64,000 nucleotides of DNA, taken from the NCBI GenBank assembly GCA_026261815.1, contig JAMPIT010000583.1, forward strand, positions 2,170,001-2,234,000, given 5' to 3'. A program made the position numbers and the translations under genes. The notes below the pieces were generated by a model that saw only the letters and a program-made list of their open reading frames with translations, was not told where the DNA came from and did no database searches. This DNA is from Monarcha castaneiventris obscurior. Lineage: Eukaryota; Chordata; Aves; Passeriformes; Monarchidae. Shown one piece after another: positions 24,701 to 38,731 of this stretch. The number at the start of each line of letters is the position of its first letter. Positions within the stretch are counted from its first letter, which is position 1.

Positions 24701-27700
24701 GGCAGCAATTTGCCCTAATCACAGCTCCACTTTGCACATTCTTTTTGCTGATCGGGTTTTGCTGATCAGAATCTGCTGGTGCCCAAGAACTGCAGCACCA
24801 AGGTAGCAGAGCTCACCTTGAGAAGGGGCTGGAATTGATTTTGTTGGTTATTACAGTGTGGCAGGAGCTGATCTCACGTCCAGCACAGTGCACAGTGTCA
24901 TTTGTGCACGCAGTGTTGAATTTGTCCTTGTTGTGGGATTCCACTGCCTGGCAGGGATCAATGATGTTTGGGAATGGCAGTTCTGTGTTACCATGAAAGC
25001 AAAGCAGTTTGGGTTTATAGCACAGGTGGTAATAGAGTGCTACTGCAGCTTTCAAGCAGATTGTGTCCTTCAGGATCCCTGGCCCCATGGAATTGCTTGG
25101 GATGGCACACAGAAATTACTCTGTGCATGTAATTCTGTCAGCACATGATGAGAGGCACCAGAGGAGTGACTACAGCAGCTCATGAAACTTTAGGCACAGC
25201 ACAGGTAAGAAAATGAGGTTTGATCAGACAGCACCATTATCAGTCTTTCTTCCTATAGAAAAGACCACGAAGAGTGGTCAGCTGCTCCAGCAAAATGGAG
25301 CAGCAACAAGAAATGTAAAACAATCAAACATAAATTGTACTAGAACTGTAAAATTAAAGACGTGTATTCCCAACAGGCAATCTCTACCTCATCAAAATCC
25401 TTTCCCTCTGCTTAAGTTCAGCAGAAAAAGTCAATTAAGAAACAAAAACAACTGTTTGACCAAAACACAGATCTTCAGCTCGTGCTGAGTGTACTTCAAA
25501 TATTTACAGCATTAAATAGCTCAGAACTCAGTTGTAGGAGTCAAGAAAGCCAGTGCTCTTCCCTGAAGCCAAATGTCTAAATGAACACTGTGGTTCAAAG
25601 TGCCTTAATGCACCATTTTATCCCAAGTATATAAATTATTAACAGAAAAGATTTTTAAATTATTTCTAGCTTGGTAAGTATAACTATATCACTAACAATG
25701 AGCTCAGCTGAATATGAACAACAACCTTCCATGGTGCCACTTAATGACAGTTAGCAAGTGTTTTAATTTATCTTTTGTTTCAATACTTGATTTATTGCTG
25801 TTTCTTACTGAGGAAAAATATAGTCATTATTACAACATTCTAAGCTCCTACTCTTGGGATGATTTTAGACAGAACAGAAAGTGACTTAGGCACAGAGAAG
25901 TGGCCACCAGCAAGCTTGGAAAACACAACCAAGTAAAAGGATGTATTTCTCACCCCCCCACCCTCCCAACCCTCAGTGCTATTTCACCCCTCTGGCTGTG
26001 TACTTATATTTGATGAAGTGAAGAGCTCTGCGCTGCTCCCACACACGGACAACAAAACAAAGGCACAGATTAAACACAGAAGCCTCAGCTTTATTTTGGT
26101 TAACTGGAATCTGACATGCTGCCAGCTACACCCACCTATTCCCAGATCCTTCCCACTCGGGACCTCCCAGCCTGGAGTTCAAATTGCTCCCAAGGCCCAA
26201 AGCACAACAGTAATTCCCTCGGCATCATGTGCTGGGATAGCAAAAAGTTATTATCTCCTTATCACGTCTGAAATCACCACTCACTGGACACAAAGTCATA
26301 CCCTAACAAATGATAGCGCTCCCTAAAAAGTCTACCGCTGAAAACTAATTTTCCTAAAAGAAGATGAAGTATATTCTGACAAGCAGGTAAATCAGGAGGG
26401 AGAAGATAAGATTCAACTTGATAAGAACAGGTTATGATAAAAGTGAACATAGTGCTTAACTTAGCAATTCTGAGATGCTACAGATAGGGAGACAACAGCA
26501 GTCTGAGGCCAAGAGTCCTTTTTTCATCCAGGGAGATAGATATCCATGTATTTGCTCAATATCCCAAACAAATGCAAATATCAGTAAATGGAGCTAATTC
26601 TCCATCTCCTCAGCAATGCCAGCAGCTTGCTTTATATATCCCACATGCTGGTGGATCCCTAGGGACAAGAAAGGAAAGACAGGATGGAATGGCTTCTCAG
26701 CTCCTCTGGGATTTTACAGAGGGGAAGACACCGGGGTGTTAATTGTATCCAATTATTCCTGGAAGATGCAGCAGTGAAATTTTGTAGGTTCTCTCGAAGC
26801 TAGACCACTATGCTTAGCTGCAGGCATTGCCAGAATTTTGAAATGTTTGAAAACCTCCTGGCAGACATAGGCAGAACCAAAAGAAACTTTTAAAATACAG
26901 CCTCACACTTAAGATCCCATAATTAATATACCCTTTCCATTTAGCATCTCCCAGATTCAAATAATCTACAAACTAATAGTTAAATAGGAACCTCACTGGC
27001 TCTTTTTTTTTTTCAGTTTCTTTACCTTCACTTGGTTCCACAAACAGATATAGGATTTTTACTTTAAGTCAGGAATTTGAAACACTGGTTATTAAATTAG
27101 CAAGTTGCTCTTCTCTCTGCACATTAGCCACTGAGTAGATATCAGACTGAAATACATTTAATCAAATGATTCGTGAAAATGGCCAAGCAGAATGTTTCTG
27201 TACAGTTCACTGAGCAGGGAAGTGAAAACGCAGGAGGAAAAAGATTTATTAAGTTGAACTTTATGTACAGAAATAATTACCATAATGTGTGTGCATGCAT
27301 CCAGCTAAGTGCTGCAGGTCTGGATTTGTCTTCCTGCACAGTGACCTCCTCCACATCCTCCCCACCATCCTCCCAGGTCAGCTCCCAACCAGCCAGACCA
27401 GGCCTGCTCCTTTGGTGGCTGAGCACGATTAGTTCATGTCACTGGATTTTACTGTGTTACTGGCAGATGTCTGAAACGGATAACAGCCATCCATTTCTTG
27501 TGTTCAAAATAATTTTCTGAGAACATTATTCCCCTGAAGAGAAATGCCTTGTGGTTCCCATTGTCCCAGTGCTCCGGTGAGGAGCTGTGAGGTGCCACCT
27601 TGGCCCATGGGTCCTGTGCCAGTGCTGTCCATATTCCCTTTGCCTGGAGCTCCACAGGGCAATTTCTCCATGCTGACTCCCCTCTGGAACAGAAGAGGAA

Positions 27701-30700
27701 CCTTTGCACAATGAGATACCTCTGGAATGACAGCTCTCTGCCACAGGAAGGCCTCCATCCCTCCTGGAGTGACATTCCCGGACTACCTCTCCCTCGAGCT
27801 GCTGTGACTGCCCCTGCCTGGCAAGCTCATAAAAGAACCCAAAAATGAAAACAAGCTCCTGTCCTCCTCTCCAGCCATGGCCATGCCTCCACACAATTAA
27901 ACCACAAATATGCAGTGATTACAGTAAATTAACTCCTCACAGGCACAGAAGCCCTGACTTGTGGCTGAAGCCACATCCTCAACCCACCAGGGGTATTAAA
28001 AAATAACAAAAATCTAAAGCAGCTTTAAGGAGCTGCCTCCTGCTCATCAGATGCTTGGCCAACACTCCTTTCCCTTTATAAACACATCCCTGAAGCTCCA
28101 GTGGTGGAGGACCAGGGAAAATTGGAGCACAAGGAAGGTTTTGTTTTCCCACTTCTCGCCGAGGAAGGCACTGTAGCTTTTATCTTGTAAAAGTAGCTCC
28201 CATTTAGGAAAGGAGTAAAATTAGGGAGTGGGCCTGACCCATGCTCATTAACTCTTGGCATTTACACCTTGTTCCCACAAGGACTTGGATTTAAAGGAAA
28301 AAAAAATAAATTAAACAGAACCCAAAACTTAAAATAACTTCTGAGGAGACTTTCCCAGGATATCGAGGACACTTAAGTGTCTTGGACCATGAAAAGTAAC
28401 TATTCTTTCAAGCAATTCTAGACAGAAGAAATGACACCAAAGAAAAGTCAGGATCAGCTGGGAAAGGGAAAATGGGGCTCACAAGTTCAGTCCATGTGTG
28501 GGCAGGAGGAATTACAACCAGGATTTCTGTAAGCTTTCCCAGCTGGTGGAAATTGCACCCACACCCTGCAGCACAGGGCTGGTTCTCATGCTTTTGGTAC
28601 AACTGACCCAATAACAAAAGCAGGCGTTTGCACAACACAATATTCCTAAGCCAGGGGCAGAACCTCTGACAGGAAATTTTCCATCTGCAGCAAACAGCAC
28701 CTGCCTGTCTTGTGAGGAAGCCTCATTATTTGCATCAGAGCGGGAAACAGGCCCTAACTTAATTCCTGTCCTCCTCACAAGCTTTGAGAGGGTTTTTGGG
28801 TTTGGTTTGTGCAGGGTGTTTTGAGTGTTACATGGATACACAGGTCATTCCTCCAGTGCTGCCACTTACGTTAGGAGCAGACACGGATGTCACCAGCCTG
28901 GCTCATCTGTCCCTTCACAGCGTGGCTTCTCCAGGGATCTTGTGCTAATGCTCGTTTTGTATGCACCATCATTAAATAGAGTCACCTCTGGGTGCAATAA
29001 TTGATCTGTGCAGAGCAGTCCCACTGATGACAAGGGATGAAGTACAACAGTATTTCTCCTGCCATCTCTAAATATTCATTTACATTAAGAGATTTTTGAC
29101 CTTGGTGTTCCCAAACAATATATGAGATGTGTGTAACTACTGCGATGGTGAGAGGAACACGAAGCTTTGATGGAGAAAACTAAAATACCGTGTTTGTATA
29201 CTCTAGTTTTTCACAGCTTGAATGGACTTATTTCATTGTTTTCCATTTCAAAAGCACAGAACTCTTATTAAAGAGCATTATTGACTTATCTTTTATAAAC
29301 ACTACAGCAAGGAAAAATGAAGACTAAAGAAACACAGTTGAATTCATATGGTCAGTAAACACTGACACTTTTTTTGATTTATCCTTCATCCTGTATACAT
29401 TTTTTTAATCCTTTCCCTGGAACTCAATTTGTTTCCATTTCCCTGTTTTATTTTTGCATTGAAATTTGCAAGAAGACACAATATGCCAGCTAAATGAGGA
29501 TTTATGAGGAGCACACTTCCTCACCTCAGCTACGGCAGGCTGCAGGTACTCGAACGGGTGCTTAACTAGGAAGGAGATTCCAGGATTGCAGCAGGATTGC
29601 TGATGTGTTTACACTTAGAGATGATCAGGAATTGATTGCTGAGTGGCACCCATCTTTCCTATGACACTTTTTAATTGCTTTATTTCTGAAAGTTTCACCA
29701 CAGTGCTGAGAGCTGGGTTCCTCCCACTTGCAGTAGATTACAGGTTTTTATGACAAACCATAACTTTACGTTCACTGGCGCCAAGATGTACACAGCATCA
29801 ATTTTCTTTCATTTTTGTGTCTCAAACACTCCACACAAAGACAACACTATAAATATGTGACATGACTAAATGATGAAGCAGCAGCTTCCTGCTGAAATTT
29901 TAAAGTGAGATAGACATTGTTTTAGCTGAGGAAGCCATTTAGATACCAGCTGTTCCCACTGAAAAGATGTGGCAGCCATCAGCAGAAATAAGAAATGCTC
30001 TCTCTGTACATATTGAAATGAGTTTTATCTTCCTCTCCATTCTGCTTTGTGTTCCTCCTGGTGAAAAAGACAAAATTCATTTCACACCCATATTTCCTCA
30101 CAAGCACAAACATTGCAGGAGAGGAATCTCTATCTTTGCACCCATACACACACTTGGGTGAAACCAAAACTAAGAAGCATATTCTGTCTGCAGAGGAATA
30201 AACTGCTGAGCAGTCCTGGAGCCTGGAAGTGAATATAAAAGGAAAAACTTAAGGGTATCTCTTTCCTAAAATTAATTTTCTACATTTTTGTTTCTAGGTG
30301 GTATTTGGGGTTTATACTCTAATTAGAAGAAAATAACTTGATATGTGTCAGATACCACTGCATGAAAACACAAAATCAATATGGATAGTTCAGTAACACC
30401 TGAAAATAATCTTTGCTGCACTGGATCTTAGATTTAAGATTAGTACCAATCATTACAGTCACATTTTAGAAAGCAGCATGCAGTTACTCAAGGGCTTCAG
30501 CTTGAAAAATACCATAGACTGTGTATATCAAACTTTTCATGTGACTATATCTGTTCAAAACATAATCTTCTAATGACTGGGACAAAATATATGATGTGGT
30601 TTGCATCCAAAAAGAGGTTAAGAAGTCGACAGAATGAACATTTCTCCCCAGAGATAGCATAAAAATCACTATATCATATTAAAGATTTTGCTTCTTTTGC

Positions 30701-33339
30701 CACAGGCAATCAATTCCAAAAATTTGATTAAAAAAAGCCTTGCATTAGTGTGGTATTCTCAAGCTGCTTCTTATTAACATTTGATTGTAGCATACTCTAA
30801 CAACAGCCAGTATCAGCTCTCATTATTCTAAATAAAGAGTACAGTCATTTTCTCCTTAATGACTGAAGTGAAATGTGTCCACAGGGACATTTTAGTTTAC
30901 TCTCTCTCACAATGTAATATTGTCATTATAAATACTTCTTGAAGACAACTTGTAGACCAAAGTTGTTTTGCAGGGTCACCAGATTTTAATTTTTAAATAT
31001 GCATAGCCTCAGTTGCATGCAGTTCAATTCCTTCCAACACAAATAACACCAGCCTAGAAATGCTTCAATGAAACATTTCACATTATGATGCCTGTAACAA
31101 GAAAAGAACAACAACAAAGAAATAGAAGCAAATTAAATTTCATGTCCCTGTGAAGGAGGTAATTGCCACAAAACTCAGGTAAAAGAGAGATTATGATTTG
31201 CCCATTGCTGTGTTAACCAGCTAGCCAAATATAAAAGGAGAACTGTAACAAAAGTTACTTGGATATAAACTGCATGAAAACAGGAACTTCCCTTTTGGTC
31301 AGGGCTGAAGGCAGTGGAATCCTGAAGCATCCAGGATGCCTCTGGATACATGTACTCCAGCATAAACAGACAGGGAAACAGTTATTTTTCTACACTTTCA
31401 AAGCAATGCCAAGAAAAAAAATTGTATTTCCTTAAGGTGTGAACCAAAGATCTGCTTTTGCAATACAACTGGAGCAATCCAGCAGTCACCAAAGGAGCTG
31501 CCCCAGCTCCACCAGGTGTCCAGGGAAAACTCTCACCCTTTGCAGGGCTTGTTCTCTCTCTGAACCAGGTCTCTCTGAACCTCTCTGAACATGGAGAGGC
31601 AGAAGAGTCACATCCCGAGGGTTTGGGGTTTAAATTAACTGGCTATGCTTATTTTTTCAGAATCACTTTAGGGCCAAAGGATGGAGGAGGTGCTTGGGGG
31701 TGTAAGGCAGTGTTTAAAGGAAGCTGGAATTGAGCCCCATTGATTCCCAATCCAGACAGGTACCTGCCCAATTCCTCTGTCCCCAGAATAAATCCTCACC
31801 ATGCACCTCTTCCCACCTTGGGTATGTGACTAAAAGTCCCTTCTCTGTAAATTTTCATGAAATCAGTGGTTGCTCAGGACTTTGGTAAACATCAGTTAAA
31901 AGAAATGTCATTCAGAAATTTACACAGAGCCTGCAGAGTCTGGCTCTGTTTGGTTACTCTTGTCCTTTGTTCTGAGCCACTCCCAAAATCTGCCAGACCA
32001 GGAGTTGGTTCTTCTCATGCCAGGCCTGGTGCAGCATCTCACCAGGCTCCTGCAAACAGCTGGGAACACTCAAACAACCCTCAGCACCCGAATTCCAGCA
32101 GCCACCTCCTCAGCCAGCTGCCTCTCCCTGCCAAGCGTCCTCTGACCTGTCAGGCTTGGGTCAGACCCTGTGGCCCACACAAAGCATCACCCACACGAAA
32201 CCAGCTTGGATGGTGGCTTTAGGAGTCCCCAGCTATCCTTGCCCCTTTTCCCATTCCAGCTGGTGCTCTCTTTCATCCTGACTGGCACATGGAAAGGCTG
32301 CACAGAGCTGTTACCATCACCTCCTAGATAAAATATCCTTGCTTGAGTCCACACTTCTTTTGTATCAAATCCTGGATTTTCACGAGCCATGACTCCTTCT
32401 GTTGGTGTTTGAATTAAACAAAACCTTTTTATTCCCTGAGCAAACATGTAAGTTTTGTGGGAAAAAATGAGGAAGCCATGGTTTGAATGCTGTGGAAAGT
32501 CACTGCTTTGCTTCACATTATCCCATGGTCCCCAGGAGGCATCCAAGGGTTTTAATCATCACTCGATTTGCAGGGTTAAGTTTGCATCTTTAAGACTTCT
32601 TTGTGGGGGGTATTATTGTGCTGCTACTACAAGTCTACTTAAACCCAACACACAGCTTTATAAAACTCAACAGCTAATGAAGCACATCTAACACTGGAGA
32701 GGAAACAGAATAAAAAAGGTTGAGATGGAAAGCAGAATTAAAAATATAAAAGCTACATGATAAACAAAGAGGGTCATAAATTGCTAAAAGATGCCATAGG
32801 AAGCAGTGTATTATATTTTCTGATACCAGATTAAACATATTTTATTATCAAATATTAGAGCTTTTAAGTATCTAAACCCTAACTAATCTGGGAATCACTA
32901 GCTGAAAGAAAGCTTCTTTAAAGCCCTGAGCCTACAAGATTAATTTTGACTCTTGTTGAGTAAACAAGTGGATATCCTCATCAAGCACCATACTGTACCA
33001 CCACACACCACAAAAATTCCCTTAGGGCTCAGAGAAATGTCCACGATTACAGGGCAGAAAGCTGTGGCAATTAATGGAGCTATAAAACTTGACAGCAAAG
33101 GATCCCAGACTCAGACCTCCTCCCAGGCACACAAACCAACGAACTTGTACAAATTCTTATAGAAGGAGTATCAGACATCAAATTTTTTGAGGACCGGAGC
33201 TCTAAATTGCTTTGTGTCTCTCAGGCTTATTTTTATTTCCAAAGTGTGACTACCACCTGACCAGCTGGACATGTGGACAGCAGCAGGTGTGGCAGAAATC
33301 ATTGCTGAGTGCTGAGATTTTGTGCTGCTTTTACTGTGT
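21781..33339. other. Non-coding DNA of the CR1-poor interval
   Basis: No gene or interspersed repeat is recognised over 11.5 kb. Visible simple features are an A-rich AAAC-type tract at 24318-24350, an 11-T run followed by CAG at 27003-27016, a GATA motif trio at 26405-26440, and three copies of CTCTCTGAAC at 31556, 31571 and 31581. ORFs of up to about 120 codons (27173-27520, 27526-27894 minus, 31857-32222) have no family motif. Confidence 0.5.
26405..26440 (+). promoter_or_regulatory. Three evenly spaced GATA-type motifs
   Basis: GATAAG occurs at 26405-26410 and 26420-26425, and GATAA at 26436-26440, giving start-to-start spacings of 15 and 16 bases in one orientation. This matches the WGATAR family site seen in GATA-factor enhancers. 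Such trios can occur by chance in AT-rich DNA. Confidence 0.2.
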
Positions 33340-33760
33340 CACGAGTGAGGCTCTAATTTGGTTTTAATAAAAAGTAATTGAAAGTAATTTAATACCAATT
33401 GATTGTTAAGGGGATACATTTTGCAGTTTATCAAGTCTATAGAAATGCGGTATAATTAACTCCAAACTGCATAGGCAATAATGTAATTATAATCTCAACA
33501 ACTTTAAATTTCCAAGCATTGTTTAAACAGTTAATTAAAATTTTAAAAGATAGTGCTGTGCTACATGTCTATAATGTTAATTGCTTAAAAATGCTAATCG
33601 ATATTTGTTAAGTAATCCAATTAATTGAGTAATCCAATTTCTAGCCTCTCTGAAGCTAAATAAATACAGCTTCATGGCTCTGACTTACGAACTACATAAA
33701 TACCAGCTATTGATTTAATAATCAATTACATATTAAATGATTGCAAGTTATTTATTAGTT
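33340..33760. promoter_or_regulatory. Candidate conserved element, dense in TAAT and CCAATTA cores
   Basis: Over 420 bases, homeodomain-type cores (TAATT, AATTA, ATTGATT) recur on both strands with little simple-sequence periodicity. Two direct repeats are perfect: AAAGTAATT at 33371-33379 and 33381-33389, and AGTAATCCAATT at 33611-33622 and 33628-33639. The AGTAATCC unit contains TAATCC, the K50 (OTX/PITX/BCD type) homeodomain site, so there are two such sites 17 bases apart. This is the look of vertebrate conserved developmental enhancers. No alignment was possible here. Confidence 0.35.
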
Positions 33761-36700
33761 ATAGACACAGAGCCAAGTTGGAAGCAAGCAGATGAAGGTT
33801 GCAGTTTCACCATTTTCAGCAAGCTGCACAAATCCAAAGCTTAGCTCAGTGCTCCGACGCTCTTCTGGATGTGTTGGGTGAAATGCTGTTTGCCACGCTG
33901 CCTGAGCATCTCCATGCCACCTTTTACAACAGGTTAACTCAGCTGAGGCACAGAGCTGATGTTCCTTAAAATGAACAGGCTCAGGGGCCACATTTCCTGG
34001 GCTGCAGCTCCCAGGGGAGCCCTCAGTGTCTGGGAGTCCCTGGTGCTCTGCATTTCAAGGATTCCAGTTTTCCAGCCCCACTCCTGGTTCCTCCTCACCA
34101 CCAGAGAGCTCCACATTACCCAAAGAAACCTTCCCAGCACAGCAAAATCTGCTTTCAAAATTCCTGCTTCTCTGCTCTTCCCCTCTGTGCTGTTTACTCT
34201 TTACCACGGAAGAAAAAACACCTCTTTGTTATTTCTTTGTTTGCTATGAAGATCCACCCTGAGATGGCAATTTACAACTGGAAAAAGCTTTATCCTAAAT
34301 GGGATATCAGCTTGTGTTTACTGGTGACCACTGGTGGCTGTTCCTAACTCCTAATTTAACATACTTCCAATAAACCATTATTAAATTATTGAACTCTTTT
34401 CTTTTCCTCTCATTACTGAATTCTGTGTAACACGTTGAACACATCTAAAATAACCTTTGCTACCATAATTAGATGTTTGCTCATTAAACCTACGTCAGCT
34501 CTGGCTGAAGAACTCACCAGGGCAGAGCCCACCTCATCAGCTGTGTTTGCAGTTCTCATCCCAATGTCAATACTTCCCCCAAACTATGGTTTCTAAATAG
34601 CATTGCAAACCTGGTTTTGAACGGATTTGACAGAACAGTACATCAACACAAGAAGGAGTCAGGAGATATTTTGGTAGATCAATACTTAAACAATGTGTTG
34701 TGCAGGTGAAACCAGGGGCTGCGTGGATAAAGACAGCAGCTCAGTGAGAGGTGGCATATTATTTCTGGGGTTCAGTCTTGCAGTCAAGCCACATTCACTG
34801 TTCACATACTTCCCCCAAGGTTCAGTCCTCAAGGAAGAAATTTGTATCACTAGAGCTTCTTCATGCAAACAAGACAGAGAAATTTGCAGGGTCAAAGTGC
34901 ACGTGATGACAAGCTTCACAAAGGTGCCCCAAAATTTTCACACTTCAATTTTATCTAATAGGAAAATAAAATAGAAAATCTTTCTAAGCCTTGGGCTTGT
35001 TCCAGAGGCAAGACAGTAAATCACTGTAACATCTGGGCTTACTGATTCCTTTTGTCTTATTCATTTTTGAATTGATCTCTAATGGACAAGGGGTTAAAAT
35101 AAATCATCAAGGAGTGGGGGGAATGGAAAGTAAAAGTGCACCTGGGTGCAGCACTTAGCACTGTCCACAGCACAAAGCATTTCAAGGGTGTGTTGTCCAC
35201 ACTGTATCAGAGCTGTGGCTCCTTCTCTGACAGACTTCTCTAAAAACTGTGACAGTTTTCACTGTAAGCAACACTGAAGGACAGGAACTTGATTCCATCA
35301 TTTCATGGCTGTCAGCCCCACAGACAGGAAGGTATATTTTAGGACAACACACTTTTCAGCAGCTGCTTGCATGAATAAGAACACACTTCCATCATTAGTC
35401 ATTTAGCCCATATAATGTGACAACAACATTTATTACACAAGCTCGGAGATTCATGACAGTAGCAAGAATCCAGCATTGTTCTCTATATAATTTGCATGTG
35501 TTGAGTGCTTCAAGGAGACAAAGTATTTGAACACCAATAACATTTGTCTTCCTGCTACCTTAATTTACTGGGCAGGGCTGATAGAGGATTGACTTCCAAG
35601 GCTTCAGAACCTTGGGAGGAAACACTGTTGGGTCAATCCCCCACTGTGATGCCAGGCTCTGGCAGCAGGTGACTCGTGGTACAATTTCCTTTGGAAAGCA
35701 GGACCAAAAAAGACACTGATTTTAGCAAGCACCTGAGAAATTATAACCACTGATGAGAAAGATTGAACTGGTTTTATCTACAGCATGGGAAAAATTCTGA
35801 TAATAGAATTATCCCTCATTCCACCCTCACCAAGTCCCCTCTGCAGCAGCACCCAGCCTTTCCCAGGTGCCTCCCAGCCAGCTCACACACGTAGCCATGC
35901 CTCCTCCGAGGATGTCCCTTCCCCTGGCACATCTGCATGGGTAGGGAATGACTCAACTCTAAGTGCTCACTTCAATCCAATTGCTTTGCTGAAGCCTCAA
36001 TTCCATGACATCAAACACATGAATATGATATTTGGGTTGATCCTGCAGTCTTTGAACACCACAGCTGAAGGAAGCTTTGATGAGCAAACCCTTGAGTAAG
36101 AACTGACTGCTGCAGAACTGAGGTAGCAATTAAAGTGTGGAGGTTGGTGTGTATTTACCTTGCAGCTTTTCCCCAGGACCTCTGACAGCCTGGTAAATAC
36201 AGACCAGGCACCTGGAGAGGCTCGGCTCTGACAGGCAAATAAGGTAAAAGTGAAAGCCAAATGTAATCCACTTGGATTGCTGGAACATTCCAGATTAGCC
36301 AAGTGAAAGGGAGGAGATGGCTCAGCATGGCACAAACTTTGTGCTGGCTCTCAGAAACAGCCTCTCCTTTTGGCACCCACAGCTCCTTTGCACTCCAGCT
36401 TACACAGAAAATCTAATTTCTATCCCCAAACTGGACAGGGAACCAGCTCACTGAAAAACACACCCCACCAAGACGCCTCTGAACAAGCACAACATGCTGA
36501 GAAGGAAAAAAATCTTGGGGTCCACATCCATATTGTCCAACCCTGCCATTGCCTGCTCACACCATTCAATTAAGAGAAACCACTTTTAACTGATAATAGA
36601 AATACATCTCAGTTGTTCTGTGAGCATCAGTCAGTGCCAAAGCCCTGATAAATTTATGTTGCATCTCATATACAATTCAAAATATAGTTCTTAGTATGAA

Positions 36701-38425
36701 AACAAACCACAGTGATTGCCATGCACCATGGGGTTTTGTGTTTGTTTTCCAAACAGTCATGCCAGAGATGCTTCAGGCCTACTAGAAATTTCTTAACATC
36801 TGATGCATAATGAAAATATTTAATGTAGCATAAACACTCCTCTTTTATTCCCTCCCTTCATTTCTTAAGTGTTAACCAAAGCCCTGTTTTGTTGCATAGA
36901 CGAGCAAGGATCCATTCTACTTAACTGCTGTCTAAAAGATCTTGAAACGAGGATTAGAGATTTCCTACCTGTAAAGAAAGGGATCTGGCACAGACCAGCA
37001 GAAGGACCCCAGGTCAGAGCTTTGCAGAAGTACACACTTTAATCACAACAGCATTTGGAATCCCAGGACTTCCTCTCCCACTCCCCAAAACCGCCCACGT
37101 TTCCCTTCCAGAGGAAAACCCTTCCAACCCTTCCAAATGAAGCCTGTAAGACCAAGCTTTCAAAGACCAAGACCTTTCAAAATTCCATGTCATATGATGC
37201 AAAGAAATAGTTGGTAAGGTTTTTCATGCCTATGCCCATCACATTTAAGGCTCTAGTGACCTATATACTGCCAGCTTTTAAAAAGGCATAAGAAGAAGCA
37301 TTATGGAAACAGCTATGTAAATACAGCTCATTTAATAAAAATGTAAATAAGATTCACAGAAGAGACCTAGAAACCTTGAAATATTTATTTTAAAGGAAAG
37401 GGATTAAGTCTTCAAGGTAAGATTTGTTTCTAAACTTGTAACTCCACTATTCTAGGGCTACTGTCCTTTATTTTATTTATTAAAGGGAAAGTTCTTAGAA
37501 AATAAATACATTAAGCTACTCTAGCATACTTACTGCTACTTTTCATTTCCTTTCAAGGACTTCTGATTGTTTCCATCCCAGTCTGGATTCAGCACATTAG
37601 AGGAGAAATATTCAATATCTCATTACTGGTGTTTTCAAGCCTTAATCATTTCCACAAACACATTTGCCCTTTTGCATTCATACCTTGTTTGGCTTGATAG
37701 CATCTGACATACAAAACCTGACTGAAGATGAAACAAAGAAACAAACAAAAAAAAAAGATCTAAGTAAACGTCCTAGAGAATTTATTTATAGGAAAACAAA
37801 GGAAGGAAATGGAAAGATTATTTGGAATTTCTTTACCTACAAAACAGAAACAAAGACTGATGATCTGAGCCCCTTGATTTACTGACAGCACAGCACCAGC
37901 AATACTTAAACAGCATCACACTTGTACTTTCAATGATGGACCATCTGAGAAATTGTATTTGTAGTCTTCTAGAAAAAGAAGCTGGTGTTTTTAGGAAATA
38001 TTTATATTCAGTATCTGAGATTGTTTTTCTGCATCTATTTTTACTAACACCTTCTGACCTGGAAGTCACCTGTGCTTCCTACTAAAGCATTATCCAAAAG
38101 AGACAATGATATCTGCCTTCTAATGCAGGTAAATAATGGGACAACACACACAATCAATATGATCAAAAGTGAAACTGTTTATTAGAAAGCTGCAAGCATT
38201 TTTATTCTCTACAGTGCAGAATCACACGCTAAAAATAAAGTTATAAGTTTTCACACAGTGCCTTTTCTCACACAAAGTTTCACACCGTTTTCTCTAGCCT
38301 AATTAGTGAGCTAAGTCCAGTATCAGAAGGCTACAATAATAATTTCATCTGCCAAGCTCCTTTTCAGACACCTGGGAGTTAAGCTCCCTTTCTCACAGAT
38401 GTTTTTCGAGTGGCCTTGGAAAGGA
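33761..38425. other. Non-coding DNA, end of the CR1-poor interval
   Basis: No gene is recognised. A CRE-like string, TACGTCA, lies in CCTACGTCAGCT near 34490. A strong donor-like CAAGGTAAGA lies near 37414-37423 without an obvious exon. AT-rich stretches at 34360-34500 and 37260-37520 show nothing identifiable. Confidence 0.5.
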
Positions 38426-38475
38426 ATGCAGAGGCCTATTTCTCATCTAAATGCAGGGGCCTATTTCCCATCTAA
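38426..38475 (+). repeat. 25-bp tandem duplication, two copies
   Basis: The unit at 38426-38450 (starting ATGCAGAGGCCTATTTCTCA) is repeated at 38451-38475 (starting ATGCAGGGGCCTATTTCCCA). I see two substitutions and no gap. It is a small, fairly recent segmental slip inside non-coding sequence. Confidence 0.9.
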
Positions 38476-38731
38476 AGAGTTTGGATTGCTCACTGTATGT
38501 CCATGCATACGAAGGTAGTTATTCTCCACATCCTAATGTCAAAATTTCTTAGAAGATCTGGGGAAAGAAGATAAAGGATTGAGAGGAGAATTCTAAGGAA
38601 TGGATGGGGTAAATTCTACCCGACAGAAGAAAATAAACCTTGTGAAGATTTTTCAGCTACAGCAAAACTTTACTACTTGTTGTCCCTCAAAATATACTGT
38701 GGAGAGAGTAAAGTAAGAAGCGAGGTGTAGA

